Under the pieces are notes generated by a model. The model was not told where the DNA came from, ran no database searches, and saw only the letters and a program-made list of their open reading frames with translations. Position numbers and translations under genes: made by a program. A stretch of 56,938 bases of DNA from an uncultured Spirochaetaceae bacterium (GTDB lineage Bacteria; Spirochaetota; Spirochaetia; Sphaerochaetales; Sphaerochaetaceae), in NCBI GenBank assembly GCA_944389295.1, contig CALXLV010000012.1, positions 1 to 56,938 of the forward strand. Direction: 5' to 3'. Position 1 is the first letter of the stretch; each line of letters begins with the position of its first letter. Shown here in pieces: positions 34,715-42,286 of the stretch.

Positions 34715-35472
34715 AAGAAGGCGAGGTAATGGATCTCTATTACAAAGAGGTCGTGGGAATCATCGATGAGATAAGGGCGACGGAGAAGGAGCATATCATC
34801 ACCGCGGCGCGCATGGTCGCGGATCAGGTTGCAGCCGACAGGCTTGTATATGTCTTCGGACCCGGCGGGCACTCCAATCTTGCCGCGATGGAGGTATTCT
34901 TCCGCGCGGGCGGTCTGATGCATGTCTCTGCGATGCTCAATCAGGAGACGATGCTCAGCTCCGGCGCATTGAAGTCCATGCAGACCGAGCGTCTTCCGGG
35001 CTATGGAAGCATTGTCGTCAACGATTACGGCATAGGCGAGGGAGACCTTCTCATCGTCGTCAACGCATACGGCATCAACTCCGCGACGATAGACTCGGCG
35101 CTTACTGCGAAGAAGAATGGTGCGAAAGTGATAGGCGTCAGCTCCGTCGAGCATGCCTCAACATGTCCGCTTGACCATCCTGCACGACATCCTTCGAAGA
35201 AGAATCTGCATGATATCGTGGACTGCCATGTCGACTGCAAGGTGAAGCTGGGCGATGCCACGATAGAGCTTCCCGGATTCGAGCAGAAGATAGGCGCGCT
35301 GAGCACATACGCCAACGCCTATGTGATGAACTCGATAGTGGTCGAGGCAATAAACATGCTTGTGAATAAGGGCATCAATCCTCCTGTGTGGAGGAGCGGA
35401 AACTGCCCCGGCGGTGATGAGTGGAACAACCGCTTCATCGAGCGCTTCCGCGGTGCGGTGAGATGCCTTTAA
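34711..35472 (+). CDS. SIS domain sugar isomerase/binding protein
   Basis: 253 residues. ATG 34711 overlaps the upstream stop (ATGA) and follows AAGGAGG at 34698-34704. SIS fold: RLVYVFGPGGHSNLAAMEVFFRAGG (about 45-68), DLLIVVNAYGINSATID, AKVIGVSSVEHASTC. The CP loop and long linker resemble SIS proteins of amino-sugar operons. Ends GNCPGGDEWNNRFIERF. Probably binds or isomerises a phosphosugar. nagA starts 10 bases later. Confidence 0.85.
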   Translation: MKEGEVMDLYYKEVVGIIDEIRATEKEHIITAARMVADQVAADRLVYVFGPGGHSNLAAMEVFFRAGGLMHVSAMLNQETMLSSGALKSMQTERLPGYGSIVVNDYGIGEGDLLIVVNAYGINSATIDSALTAKKNGAKVIGVSSVEHASTCPLDHPARHPSKKNLHDIVDCHVDCKVKLGDATIELPGFEQKIGALSTYANAYVMNSIVVEAINMLVNKGINPPVWRSGNCPGGDEWNNRFIERFRGAVRCL

Positions 35473-35482
35473 GGAGAAGAAG

Positions 35483-36655
35483 ATGAAGAAAGTGATCACA
35501 AACGGCCGCCTTGTGCTGCCGTATGGAATAAAGGAAGGCTCGGTTCTCATCGAGGACGGAAAGATCGCGGACGTTTCGTTCGGCACATCCCCGTCCCCGA
35601 GCGATGCTGAGATAATCGATGCCGGCGGGAAGTATGTAAGCCCCGGATTCATCGACATGCACACGCATGGCGGCGGCGGATATGACTTCATGGACGGCTC
35701 CGTTGATGATATCTACGGAGCGTGCAGGGCCCACCTTGAACATGGAACCACAACGATTATGCCCACAAGCATGACGAGCACTGAGGAGTCTCTCTACAGC
35801 TTCATAGAGCTTTTCAACACAGTCGAGCTTGTGAAGGATGGCTGCCCTGAGATTCTCGGTCTCCATCTTGAGGGCCCATATTTTGCCCCGTCGCAGAGCG
35901 GCGCGCAGGACCCCAGATATCTTCGCAATCCCCGCCCTGAGGAGTACAACCGCGTACTTGAGATGACGGACAGGATAAAGAGGTGGTCGTTCGCTGTCGA
36001 GCTTCCCGGTTCCGATGCGTTCCTTTCAGTGCTGAAGAAGCACGGAATCCTCTCGTCTGCCGCGCATACAGATGCGGACTGCCATCAGATTTTCAACGCA
36101 TTCGCAAACGGCGTTGAGCTGATGACGCATTTCTACTCCTGCATGACTACTGTGAAGAGGGTCAACGCCTACCGCGTCGCAGGCGCAATAGAGGCGGGAT
36201 ACCTCCTCGATGACATGTATGTGGAGATAATCGCAGACGGACGCCATCTTCCCAAGGAGCTTCTGAAACTGATCTGCAAGGTAAAGGGAACGGACAGAGT
36301 CTGCCTTATCACCGACAGCATGAGGGCTGCAGGAATGCCTGACGGGGAGTACTGGCTTGGCCAGGAAGGCTCAGGCGTCAGATGCATAAAGGAAGAGGGA
36401 GTTGCGAAGCTGCCCGACAGAAGCGCATTCGCCGGAAGTGTCGCGACAACGGACCTTCTTGTCCGCAACATGGTTGAGCTTGCCGATCTTCCTCTCTATG
36501 AGGCTGTGAAGATGGCGACACTCGTGCCAGCGCGCCTTCTGAGAGTAGATGACAGGAAGGGTGTGCTCGCCGCCGGACGCGATGCCGACATCCTTATCTT
36601 CGATGACAGCATCGATATTTCAAAAATCATCCTGCGCGGCGAAGTGCTGAGGTGA
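35483..36655 (+). CDS. nagA: N-acetylglucosamine-6-phosphate deacetylase
   Basis: 390 residues. Amidohydrolase barrel with HTHGGGGYDFMDG (about 58-70), HLEGPYF (about 130), AAHTDADC and THFYSCMT (metal His ligands), and the catalytic Asp in ITDSMRAAG (about 275). The usual HLFNAM motif is HFYSCM here. It deacetylates N-acetylhexosamine-6-P to feed NagB. SD GGAGAAG. Last gene of the LacI-controlled operon; a hairpin follows at 36661. Confidence 0.93.
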   Translation: MKKVITNGRLVLPYGIKEGSVLIEDGKIADVSFGTSPSPSDAEIIDAGGKYVSPGFIDMHTHGGGGYDFMDGSVDDIYGACRAHLEHGTTTIMPTSMTSTEESLYSFIELFNTVELVKDGCPEILGLHLEGPYFAPSQSGAQDPRYLRNPRPEEYNRVLEMTDRIKRWSFAVELPGSDAFLSVLKKHGILSSAAHTDADCHQIFNAFANGVELMTHFYSCMTTVKRVNAYRVAGAIEAGYLLDDMYVEIIADGRHLPKELLKLICKVKGTDRVCLITDSMRAAGMPDGEYWLGQEGSGVRCIKEEGVAKLPDRSAFAGSVATTDLLVRNMVELADLPLYEAVKMATLVPARLLRVDDRKGVLAAGRDADILIFDDSIDISKIILRGEVLR

Positions 36656-36660
36656 AGAAT

Positions 36661-36687
36661 GGAGGGAGGACGATCTGTTCTCCCTCC
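36661..36687. terminator. Terminator between convergent nagA and ABC transporter operons
   Basis: GGAGGGAG (36661-36668) and CTCCCTCC (36680-36687), 11-base loop, lying between the nagA stop and the reverse-strand stop at 36695. Probably works for both directions. Confidence 0.7.
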
Positions 36688-36694
36688 TGCCTTC

Positions 36695-37720
36695 TTAGAT
36701 GGCGGTCTCCGGATGAAGCACTCTCTCCGCTTCATTCTCAGTCAGCGGATGGCTGTAGTAGAGATCATAGAACTCCATAGTCTTTTCCGTGATGTCTACG
36801 GGATAGAGTTCAGGATAGAGCAGATTTCCCAGCCAGTATATTCCGATGATTCTGTTAGTGGCGGGAGGACTGTCAAGGAATGAGTAGGGCTCGGTGGGTA
36901 TGAGATAGACTCTACCTTCCTCCACGGCCCTGAGCGTTGACCAGAGCCCGCCAGAGACCGCTTCCTCATATGCCTCAGGAGATGAGAGAAGTATCACATC
37001 GGGGTCCCAGATATAGAGCTGTTCCATCGATATGCGGTTGTTCGATGCTCCGAAAGAAGCCGGTACGACATTCTTGGCACCGATTTTCTCTATCACCTCG
37101 CCGTGGAAGTTCCCCTCCGCAATGGCCTCAAGTCCGTCATCAGAGGATGAGTAGTAGACCGTTACAGGATCATCTATCTTTCCCGCAGCCTCCGCCGCCA
37201 TCGCAAGCGCTTCTTCCGCATAAACAGCAAGTGCCTCGCATTTCTCCTCATCTCCGAGGAGCTTTCCAACTGTTCTATATACCTCTGGAGTATTGTCGAG
37301 ATAGGCTTCGATGAAGATAACGGGAATTAGAATATCATTCTGCAGTCTGTCGAGGTCATTGACCATCTCTTCTTTCGAGCCCTTTATCTCTCCCATGTCT
37401 ATCACAGCATCCGGTGCAGCTGACATCAGGGCTTCCTTGTTGAGATCGGCCTTCTTTCCGTAGAACGTGCCGAATACGGGAAGATTCACCACATCCTGCA
37501 CGAAGTACTCCGCCGCGCTCCCGGAGAGTCTGCTCGACCATCCCGCTATCTTGCCGGGATCGACAGAGTAGAGCACCAGCTGGGCAAGATTCCCGGAGGG
37601 TGATACCTTCTCTATCTTCTCCGGAAGTTCCGCCGTGCGTCCGAGTGAGTCCGTGAACGGAACGGCTGAGAGCGACACAGCAATGAGCATCAGCGCCGCA
37701 AATAAAGACAGTTTTCTCAT
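36695..37720 (-). CDS. ABC transporter substrate-binding protein (FecB/TroA-like), probable molybdate/tungstate
   Basis: 341 residues. Signal peptide MRKLSLFAALMLIAVSLSAV, then DSLGRTAELPEKIEKVSPSG and a long two-lobe FecB/BtuF-type domain (APDAVIDMGE, DILIPVIFIE, WDPDVILLSSPEAY, GRVYLIPTEPYSFLDSPPAT). The start is fixed by AGGAGAAAAAG and a 4-base overlap with the methyltransferase stop. Members bind siderophores, cobalamin, or oxyanions (MolA of Haemophilus). The ModE-like regulator that opens this operon favours Mo or W oxyanions; substrate is inferred. Confidence 0.85.
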   Translation of the reverse strand: MRKLSLFAALMLIAVSLSAVPFTDSLGRTAELPEKIEKVSPSGNLAQLVLYSVDPGKIAGWSSRLSGSAAEYFVQDVVNLPVFGTFYGKKADLNKEALMSAAPDAVIDMGEIKGSKEEMVNDLDRLQNDILIPVIFIEAYLDNTPEVYRTVGKLLGDEEKCEALAVYAEEALAMAAEAAGKIDDPVTVYYSSSDDGLEAIAEGNFHGEVIEKIGAKNVVPASFGASNNRISMEQLYIWDPDVILLSSPEAYEEAVSGGLWSTLRAVEEGRVYLIPTEPYSFLDSPPATNRIIGIYWLGNLLYPELYPVDITEKTMEFYDLYYSHPLTENEAERVLHPETAI

Positions 37721-38406
37721 CTTTTTCTCCTCTCTATGGTGAATACCGATATATGTTTCTCGTTGGGAAAGAGGAGGGGAAAGTCACTGCCGCCTGACGG
37801 CTGCAGGAATTTCATGTACTCGTCCTTCCTTTCCTTCCCGTACATCCTCTCTATGAACTCTTCTCCTTCCTCTTCCGAACGCAGGGGCTGAGGGAAGGAA
37901 TGAGAGAAAGAGGTGCGCGTGAATACGATGTCATTCCTCTTTCTTAGATATTCCACCGTTCTCTCCGGCTCTCCGTCCTTCTTCCTAAGCAGGTCGCTCT
38001 GTCCTCTGTGCTCGGAGATTATACTGATGATCTTTCCTGTGCTGTGGAGGTAGTGGTCAAGGCTGTCCCCCTCTGCAATGCGTCCGAAGAAGATCATCAG
38101 CAGGAGGCCGCTTTTCGGAAGAGGACCTCTTGCATCGAGAAGAGAGAATATATGAAGCCGCGATCTTCTCTCCGCTTCCTCTATGGCTCTCTTGTCAGCA
38201 TCGGTCGCTTTTATCTTCCATCCGCCGCGCGCGAGTATCTCAGCAGTGTATCCGAGTCCGCATCCTATTTCGAGTATGTACTCATTTTTTCCGGCTATCT
38301 TCCCGATCACAGAGGCAAGCGCTCTGTGGAATGAGGAGCGTTCCGCGGCTCTCCTGTACCACTCTATTCTCTTGTCATCCCACCACGGCATCATCGCGGT
38401 ATGCAT
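37717..38406 (-). CDS. Class I SAM-dependent methyltransferase inside the ABC operon
   Basis: 229 residues. Motif I LEIGCGLGYTAEILARGG and an acidic strand-2 end ATDADKRAIEEAE support SAM binding. ATG 38406 overlaps the ATPase stop by 16 bases; ATG 38394 is a shorter alternative. Methyltransferase genes between ATPase and binding-protein genes are found in some FecBCD-type metal/chelator operons, suggesting a ligand that is methylated or a chelator, but no substrate can be named. Confidence 0.8.
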   Translation of the reverse strand: MHTAMMPWWDDKRIEWYRRAAERSSFHRALASVIGKIAGKNEYILEIGCGLGYTAEILARGGWKIKATDADKRAIEEAERRSRLHIFSLLDARGPLPKSGLLLMIFFGRIAEGDSLDHYLHSTGKIISIISEHRGQSDLLRKKDGEPERTVEYLRKRNDIVFTRTSFSHSFPQPLRSEEEGEEFIERMYGKERKDEYMKFLQPSGGSDFPLLFPNEKHISVFTIERRKR

Positions 38407-39164
38407 ACGATTCTCCTGTTCTCGCCTGTGTCGATGCTGCCGATGAAGAGTTTTCTTGAATAAAGTTCCTCAAGGACCTTCCCGTCCATGAGATTCTCAG
38501 GAACACCGCTGAATACGGTCCTACCGCCGGCGAGGACCATCACTTCGGATGAGTTCATCAGAGCCTGCTCAGGACTGTGGGTAGAGAAGAGGATTGCATA
38601 TCCTCTCTCCCTCAGCTTTCCGAGCGTTTCCATTACCAGAAGCTGATTTGAGTAGTCTAGCGATGCGGTGGGCTCGTCGAGGAGGAGAATTCCTGCATCC
38701 TGGGTAAGCGCCCTGGCTATCATCATGAGCTGTCTCTCTCCTCCCGATATGGCGTTGGCTGACCTGTCCTTCAGTTTGTATATCCCGAGCATATTGAGGG
38801 CTTCCTCCGCTTTCTCCCTGTCAGCTTTTCCCGGACGGCTGAATATCGAGAGCGCCGGCGCACGTCCCATAAGAACGGAATCCATGACTGTATATGAGTA
38901 GACCATCGATGACGACTGCGGGATATAAGCTATCCTTGAGGCTTTCTCCCTCTCCGGCATTGCCCGGATTTCCATTCCGTCGATCATTATTCTTCCGCTG
39001 TCAGGATGGAGAAATCCGAGAATGATGCGCATCAGCGTCGTCTTTCCCGAGCCGTTTCTTCCCAGAAGCGACATCAGGGTGCCTTCGCCGAGTGTGAGCG
39101 ATATGCCGTCCAGCACCTTCCTCTTTCCGTAGCTGAATGTCAGGTTTTCCGCTTCAAGCCTCAT
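38391..39164 (-). CDS. ABC transporter ATP-binding protein (FecE-type)
   Basis: 257 residues. Walker A LLGRNGSGKTTL (about 35), signature ISGGERQLMMIARAL (about 140), Walker B GILLLDEPTASLDY and switch His in LFSTHSPE. Energises the FecCD-type permease encoded just upstream, which it overlaps by 11 bases. Confidence 0.93.
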   Translation of the reverse strand: MRLEAENLTFSYGKRKVLDGISLTLGEGTLMSLLGRNGSGKTTLMRIILGFLHPDSGRIMIDGMEIRAMPEREKASRIAYIPQSSSMVYSYTVMDSVLMGRAPALSIFSRPGKADREKAEEALNMLGIYKLKDRSANAISGGERQLMMIARALTQDAGILLLDEPTASLDYSNQLLVMETLGKLRERGYAILFSTHSPEQALMNSSEVMVLAGGRTVFSGVPENLMDGKVLEELYSRKLFIGSIDTGENRRIVCIPR

Positions 39165-40170
39165 TCCTGCGGCCCTCCCTGATGATGAGATAGAGGAAGA
39201 ACGGCGCGCCGATGAAGGAGGTGAGTATTCCTATCGGTATCTCTGAGTAGGTTACTGAGCGCGAGACAGTGTCTACGGCTGTGAGGAACGCTGCCCCGAG
39301 GAGTATCGAGGCGGGCATTGTCCGTCTGGCATCCGTTCCGGCCATCATCCTTGTAATATGCGGAATGACAAGTCCGACCCATCCTATTATTCCCGCGATA
39401 GCCACCGAGGCAGCGGTCATCGCTGTAGCTGCGGCTATCGCTATTCCCCTGATGAGTTTTGTGTTCACACCGAGCGACAGTGCTTCCTCTTCCGGCAGCG
39501 ACAGGAGATTCATCCTCCATGAGAGCATGAGCATCGGGATCATCGGCACGAGGGAGGGGAGGAGGATCAGCTTAAGCTCGTCTGTGCCTGCTCCTGCGAG
39601 CGATCCCATCAGGAAATATGTTATTGACGGCAGTTCGTCGTTGGGGTCGGCCACGAGTTTTATGAAGCTGGTTCCGGACTGAAAGAGAGAACTTATCATT
39701 ATGCCGCCGAGGATCAGGCCGAGCACCTGATTCGATGGGACGCGCGAGGCTATCTTCCATACAAGGAGCACTGCCAGCGTGCCCATCGCGAACGCCAGCA
39801 GTGGAATGCTGTATGACGGCAGCATCCAGAGCAGTGCGAGGGCCGCGCCGAAGCCTGCGCCTGTCGAGGTTCCGAGCACGTCGGGAGAGACCATCGGGTT
39901 GCGGAAGATCATCTGGAAGATCAGGCCGGAGAGCGAGAGTCCTCCACCAATCAGCGATGCCGCGAGGATTCTCGGCAGCCTTATATTGAATACGACGGAC
40001 TCCGCCTGCGCGCTCCAGTCTGGTGTTATAGGGAGCAGGCGCGAAAGCAGTATTTTCATGAGCTCCGCGGGCCCCACTGGAAAACGTCCTGAAGAGAATG
40101 AGAGCACGAATACGGCAGCATAGATGAGGATGAGAGACAGGATGAGCGTTCTGTCAGAGAGTTTTCTCAA
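39154..40170 (-). CDS. ABC transporter permease (FecCD/BtuC family)
   Basis: 338 residues with about ten hydrophobic segments. Hallmarks: NIRLPRILAASLIGGGLSLSGLIFQ, NPMVSPDVLGTSTGAGFGAA, GWVGLVIPHITRMM and a C-terminal GAPFFLYLI. Homodimeric inner-membrane channel for chelates, cobalamin or, in the MolBCA group, molybdate/tungstate. Overlaps the ModE-like gene by 17 bases. Confidence 0.93.
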   Translation of the reverse strand: MRKLSDRTLILSLILIYAAVFVLSFSSGRFPVGPAELMKILLSRLLPITPDWSAQAESVVFNIRLPRILAASLIGGGLSLSGLIFQMIFRNPMVSPDVLGTSTGAGFGAALALLWMLPSYSIPLLAFAMGTLAVLLVWKIASRVPSNQVLGLILGGIMISSLFQSGTSFIKLVADPNDELPSITYFLMGSLAGAGTDELKLILLPSLVPMIPMLMLSWRMNLLSLPEEEALSLGVNTKLIRGIAIAAATAMTAASVAIAGIIGWVGLVIPHITRMMAGTDARRTMPASILLGAAFLTAVDTVSRSVTYSEIPIGILTSFIGAPFFLYLIIREGRRNEA

Positions 40171-40495
40171 AATACCCTCCTTCTATGTTCCTGAGATAGC
40201 TTTCCATTTCCTTTTCAAGGCTGCGGAATGAATTCAGCAGTTCCCTGCCGCTTTCTGTGAGTTCCGCTTTTCCTCCTCCTTTTCCTCCCTGTATGCGTCT
40301 CACGGCTTCCTTTCCTGTAGCTTTCTCGATGCCGCGGAGCATTTTCCAGGCTTTCGTATATGAGAGCCCCATCTCGCAGGATGCATGCCGTACAGACCCG
40401 TACTGGTCTATCAGCGTAAGAAGTTCCTCGGTACCTTTCCCAAAGAACGGCACCCCATCAGAATCCTTGAGTTTCAGTCTCAGTTCCACTTCCAT
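40154..40495 (-). CDS. ModE-like winged-helix regulator, DNA-binding domain only
   Basis: 113 residues from ATG 40495 (a TTG at 40510 is an alternative without Shine-Dalgarno). Winged helix of the ModE N-terminal/LysR-like type: EELLTLIDQYGSVRHASCEMGLSYTKAWKMLRGIE, then RRIQGGKGGGKAELTESGRELL. The GGKGGGKAELT wing is very typical of ModE. The C-terminal TOBE/Mop domain that binds molybdate in E. coli ModE is absent, as in some archaeal and Gram-positive HTH-only members. First gene of the ABC operon, with a ModE-like box over its promoter. Confidence 0.82.
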   Translation of the reverse strand: MEVELRLKLKDSDGVPFFGKGTEELLTLIDQYGSVRHASCEMGLSYTKAWKMLRGIEKATGKEAVRRIQGGKGGGKAELTESGRELLNSFRSLEKEMESYLRNIEGGYFEKTL

Positions 40496-40515
40496 CGAAT
40501 TGTTTTCCAAAGTAA

Positions 40516-40554
40516 TTCGCTATCCATTGTATATTGTGATATCAGATGGTTCAA
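40516..40554 (-). promoter_or_regulatory. Promoter of the modE-like/ABC operon with overlapping ModE-like box
   Basis: On the minus strand TTGAAC (40549-40554), 17-bp spacer, TACAAT (40526-40531). An imperfect inverted repeat, TTCGCTATC (40516-40524) with ATATTGTGA (40531-40539), resembles the CGCTATATA half of ModE boxes and covers the -10 and start site, a repressor position. Confidence 0.5.
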
Positions 40555-40648
40555 GAAGAAAGATTATTGAATCTCTTTGATTATCTGAGGCAGACCAGCC
40601 TGCAATTGCATTCATATAGAGCAGTCTGATGCAGCACAGAGATCATCC

Positions 40649-40754
40649 CGGCACTGCCATAACGGTGAGCGGCTTGACCTCTTGATTTCGGTTAACGGAT
40701 GGCAGGAGGCGTTGCTTCCTGACCCTTCGGCACCGATGGAGAAGGAGGCGCTTA
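40649..40754 (+). promoter_or_regulatory. Leader of toxin-like locus A, inverted copy of its antisense RNA 5' region
   Basis: ACTGCCATAACGGTGAGCGG (40652-40671) resembles, in inverted orientation, the segment GCCGTTCATCGGCAGTGCC at 40885-40903. A CAGTCTGATG at 40622-40631 is also conserved at locus B and may belong to the promoter. The leader ends in AGAAGGAGG ahead of ATG 40754. Confidence 0.45.
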
Positions 40755-40825
40755 TGATGGATTTTGAAATACTGTCGCTGATGGTTTCGATCATCAGTTT
40801 AGTGATTCTGGTTCTGAAGAAGTAA
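40754..40825 (+). CDS. 23-aa hydrophobic peptide, type I toxin candidate (locus A)
   Basis: ATG 40754 follows a strong AAGGAGG (40742-40748). The product starts MMDFEILSLM, continues through a hydrophobic stretch VSIISLVILVL and ends in two Lys. This matches the shape of small holin-like type I toxins (short acidic/aromatic start, one membrane helix, basic tail). It is directly followed by a bidirectional hairpin and a convergent antisense promoter. A second locus with the same layout lies at 48097. Expression and toxicity are inferred. Confidence 0.6.
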   Translation: MMDFEILSLMVSIISLVILVLKK

Positions 40826-40861
40826 GCCGCCCTTTTGATTTTCGCGGATCAAGGACGGCTT
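40824..40861. terminator. Bidirectional terminator hairpin, locus A
   Basis: AAGCCGCCCTT (40824-40834) pairs with AAGGACGGCTT (40851-40861), one mismatch, with T-rich loop. It would end the toxin mRNA and, read the other way, the antisense RNA. Confidence 0.6.
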
Positions 40862-40906
40862 AGTCATTTGGTTTCGTGAGGTCAGCCGTTCATCGGCAGT
40901 GCCTCT
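40824..40906 (-). ncRNA. Predicted antisense RNA (type I antitoxin), locus A
   Basis: On the minus strand TTGACA (40940-40945) and TATTAT (40915-40920; 19-bp spacer, or GATATT at 17) direct transcription toward the peptide gene. The -35, -10 and the following block GATGTAAAGAGGCACTGCCG are nearly identical at locus B. The transcript would begin near 40906 and reach at least the hairpin at 40824-40861, overlapping the 3' part of the toxin mRNA. Ends are estimates. Confidence 0.55.
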
Positions 40907-41100
40907 TTACATCTATAATATCCTATCTATCTGGGAAGGTGTCAATAAAAGCATATCCGTTTACATTTTGTGTACACGGAAATATTACCAGTGCTGAAGT
41001 ACTTATTCTGAACAATTTTTTATCCTGCCCAATAGGCAGCTGGCCCATAAATTTAATTATATGTTATATAAATAATTATAATGAAAAATTGAACAACAGA
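40907..41100. other. AT-rich intergenic stretch
   Basis: Apart from the antisense promoter at 40915-40945, I see no gene or clear motif here. Base composition becomes distinctly AT-rich toward 41100, unlike the flanking genes. Confidence 0.5.
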
Positions 41101-41127
41101 CTACGTCTGGAAACATCTCAGGCGTAG
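41101..41127 (-). terminator. Terminator of the CDF transporter gene
   Basis: CTACGTCTG (41101-41109) and CAGGCGTAG (41119-41127) form a stem that includes the stop codon; on the minus strand it is followed by a T-rich run. Confidence 0.5.
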
Positions 41128-42233
41128 TCAGGATCGATATTGAACTGGAAGATATAGGTAGGGAATGCCTCGTTCAGTGCTTTTGTGGCATCCCTGCGGA
41201 ATGCTGCGTAGTCGGTGAGTGAGAAATCGACGACGACATCGAAGTGAACCCTGGAATCCTCCAGATGAACATGGAATGCGTGCAACGATATCACCGATGG
41301 CGAGACGGACTTCATCACCTTGAGCACTTCCTTCTTCATAAGTATCACGACAGGATTGTCTGAATTCACAGCATACATGCCGAATGTGAAGTAAATGCCC
41401 ATCTTGTTCATTATCTCAGTCTGGGCATCGGTCATGGCATCAAATATCTCCTCGGCTCTGGCTTCGGATGGGACCTCGACATTGCATGTTCCGATCATTC
41501 TCGACGGGCCGTAGGTATGTATCTGGATGTCATATCCGCCTGAAAGCGGCGCATGTCTGTTTATTATCTCTCTCAGCTCCATCACGGTGGCTTTCGTCGG
41601 TCTTTCTCCGACTATGGCGGAGACTGTATCCACAACGCTTCTTACTCCGGCGTACATGATGAAAAGCGAGACGACTATTCCTGCCCAGCCATCGACAGGG
41701 AATGCTGTGAAGAGCGATATTACAGCGGCTATGATCGTCACGGATGTCGCCAGAGCATCGGAGAGCGCATCCATTCCAGAAGCGGAGAGTGCTTCGCTCT
41801 CTATCTTCTTCCCGTTCTTCTGGTTGACCCTCCACAGTCCGATCTTCACTCCTATAGTCAGAAGGAGCACGAGCAGCATCGGAAGGGAGACCGAGACGGG
41901 ACTGGGGTCCTTTATCCTGTCTATCGATGTGCGGAAGAAAGCTCCGCCTGTGAAGAGTACGATGAATGCGACAAAAAGCGCTGAGATGTACTCGATTCTG
42001 CCGAATCCCAGCGGGTGCGTGTGCGTTGGCTTCCTTTTGGCGAGGCTGAATCCCATTATTGTGACAAGCGACGAGAGCATATCGGAGGCGTTGTTCGCAG
42101 CATCCGACATGATTGCGACCGATCCTGATACAAGTCCTATCAGTACCTTGGCTACAGCTATAGCAGCATTTGAGACTATTCCGAGAAGCGCTGTGCGCTT
42201 GAGTATCCTGTCGCGGGTAGCATCATCGATCAT
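41118..42233 (-). CDS. Cation diffusion facilitator metal exporter
   Basis: 371 residues. Six hydrophobic segments with metal-site motifs IMSDAANNASDML (about 43, in the position of the usual DxxHSxxD) and MDALSDALATS (about 155), followed by a cytoplasmic domain with RMIGTCNVEVPSEARAEEIFDAM and a further C-terminal extension (about 300-371). The NN variant of the first motif is common in Mn/Fe-type members. Exports a divalent metal in exchange for protons. Its promoter is TTGATT-N17-TAGACT, 8 bases from the ATG, without Shine-Dalgarno. Divergent from yqeC. Confidence 0.9.
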   Translation of the reverse strand: MIDDATRDRILKRTALLGIVSNAAIAVAKVLIGLVSGSVAIMSDAANNASDMLSSLVTIMGFSLAKRKPTHTHPLGFGRIEYISALFVAFIVLFTGGAFFRTSIDRIKDPSPVSVSLPMLLVLLLTIGVKIGLWRVNQKNGKKIESEALSASGMDALSDALATSVTIIAAVISLFTAFPVDGWAGIVVSLFIMYAGVRSVVDTVSAIVGERPTKATVMELREIINRHAPLSGGYDIQIHTYGPSRMIGTCNVEVPSEARAEEIFDAMTDAQTEIMNKMGIYFTFGMYAVNSDNPVVILMKKEVLKVMKSVSPSVISLHAFHVHLEDSRVHFDVVVDFSLTDYAAFRRDATKALNEAFPTYIFQFNIDPDYA

Positions 42234-42241
42234 AGTGCTGT

Positions 42242-42270
42242 AGTCTACCGTGGAGAGTTAAGGTAATCAA
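42242..42270 (-). promoter_or_regulatory. Promoter of the CDF transporter gene
   Basis: Minus strand TTGATT (42265-42270), 17-bp spacer, TAGACT (42242-42247), 8 bases before ATG 42233. Near-leaderless. Confidence 0.55.
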
Positions 42271-42273
42271 GGC

Positions 42274-42279
42274 TATAAT
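42274..42279 (+). promoter_or_regulatory. -10 element of yqeC, leaderless configuration
   Basis: Perfect TATAAT, 7 bases before ATG 42287; the -35 region is poor. No Shine-Dalgarno precedes the ATG. Confidence 0.5.
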
Positions 42280-42286
42280 CGTTGCA

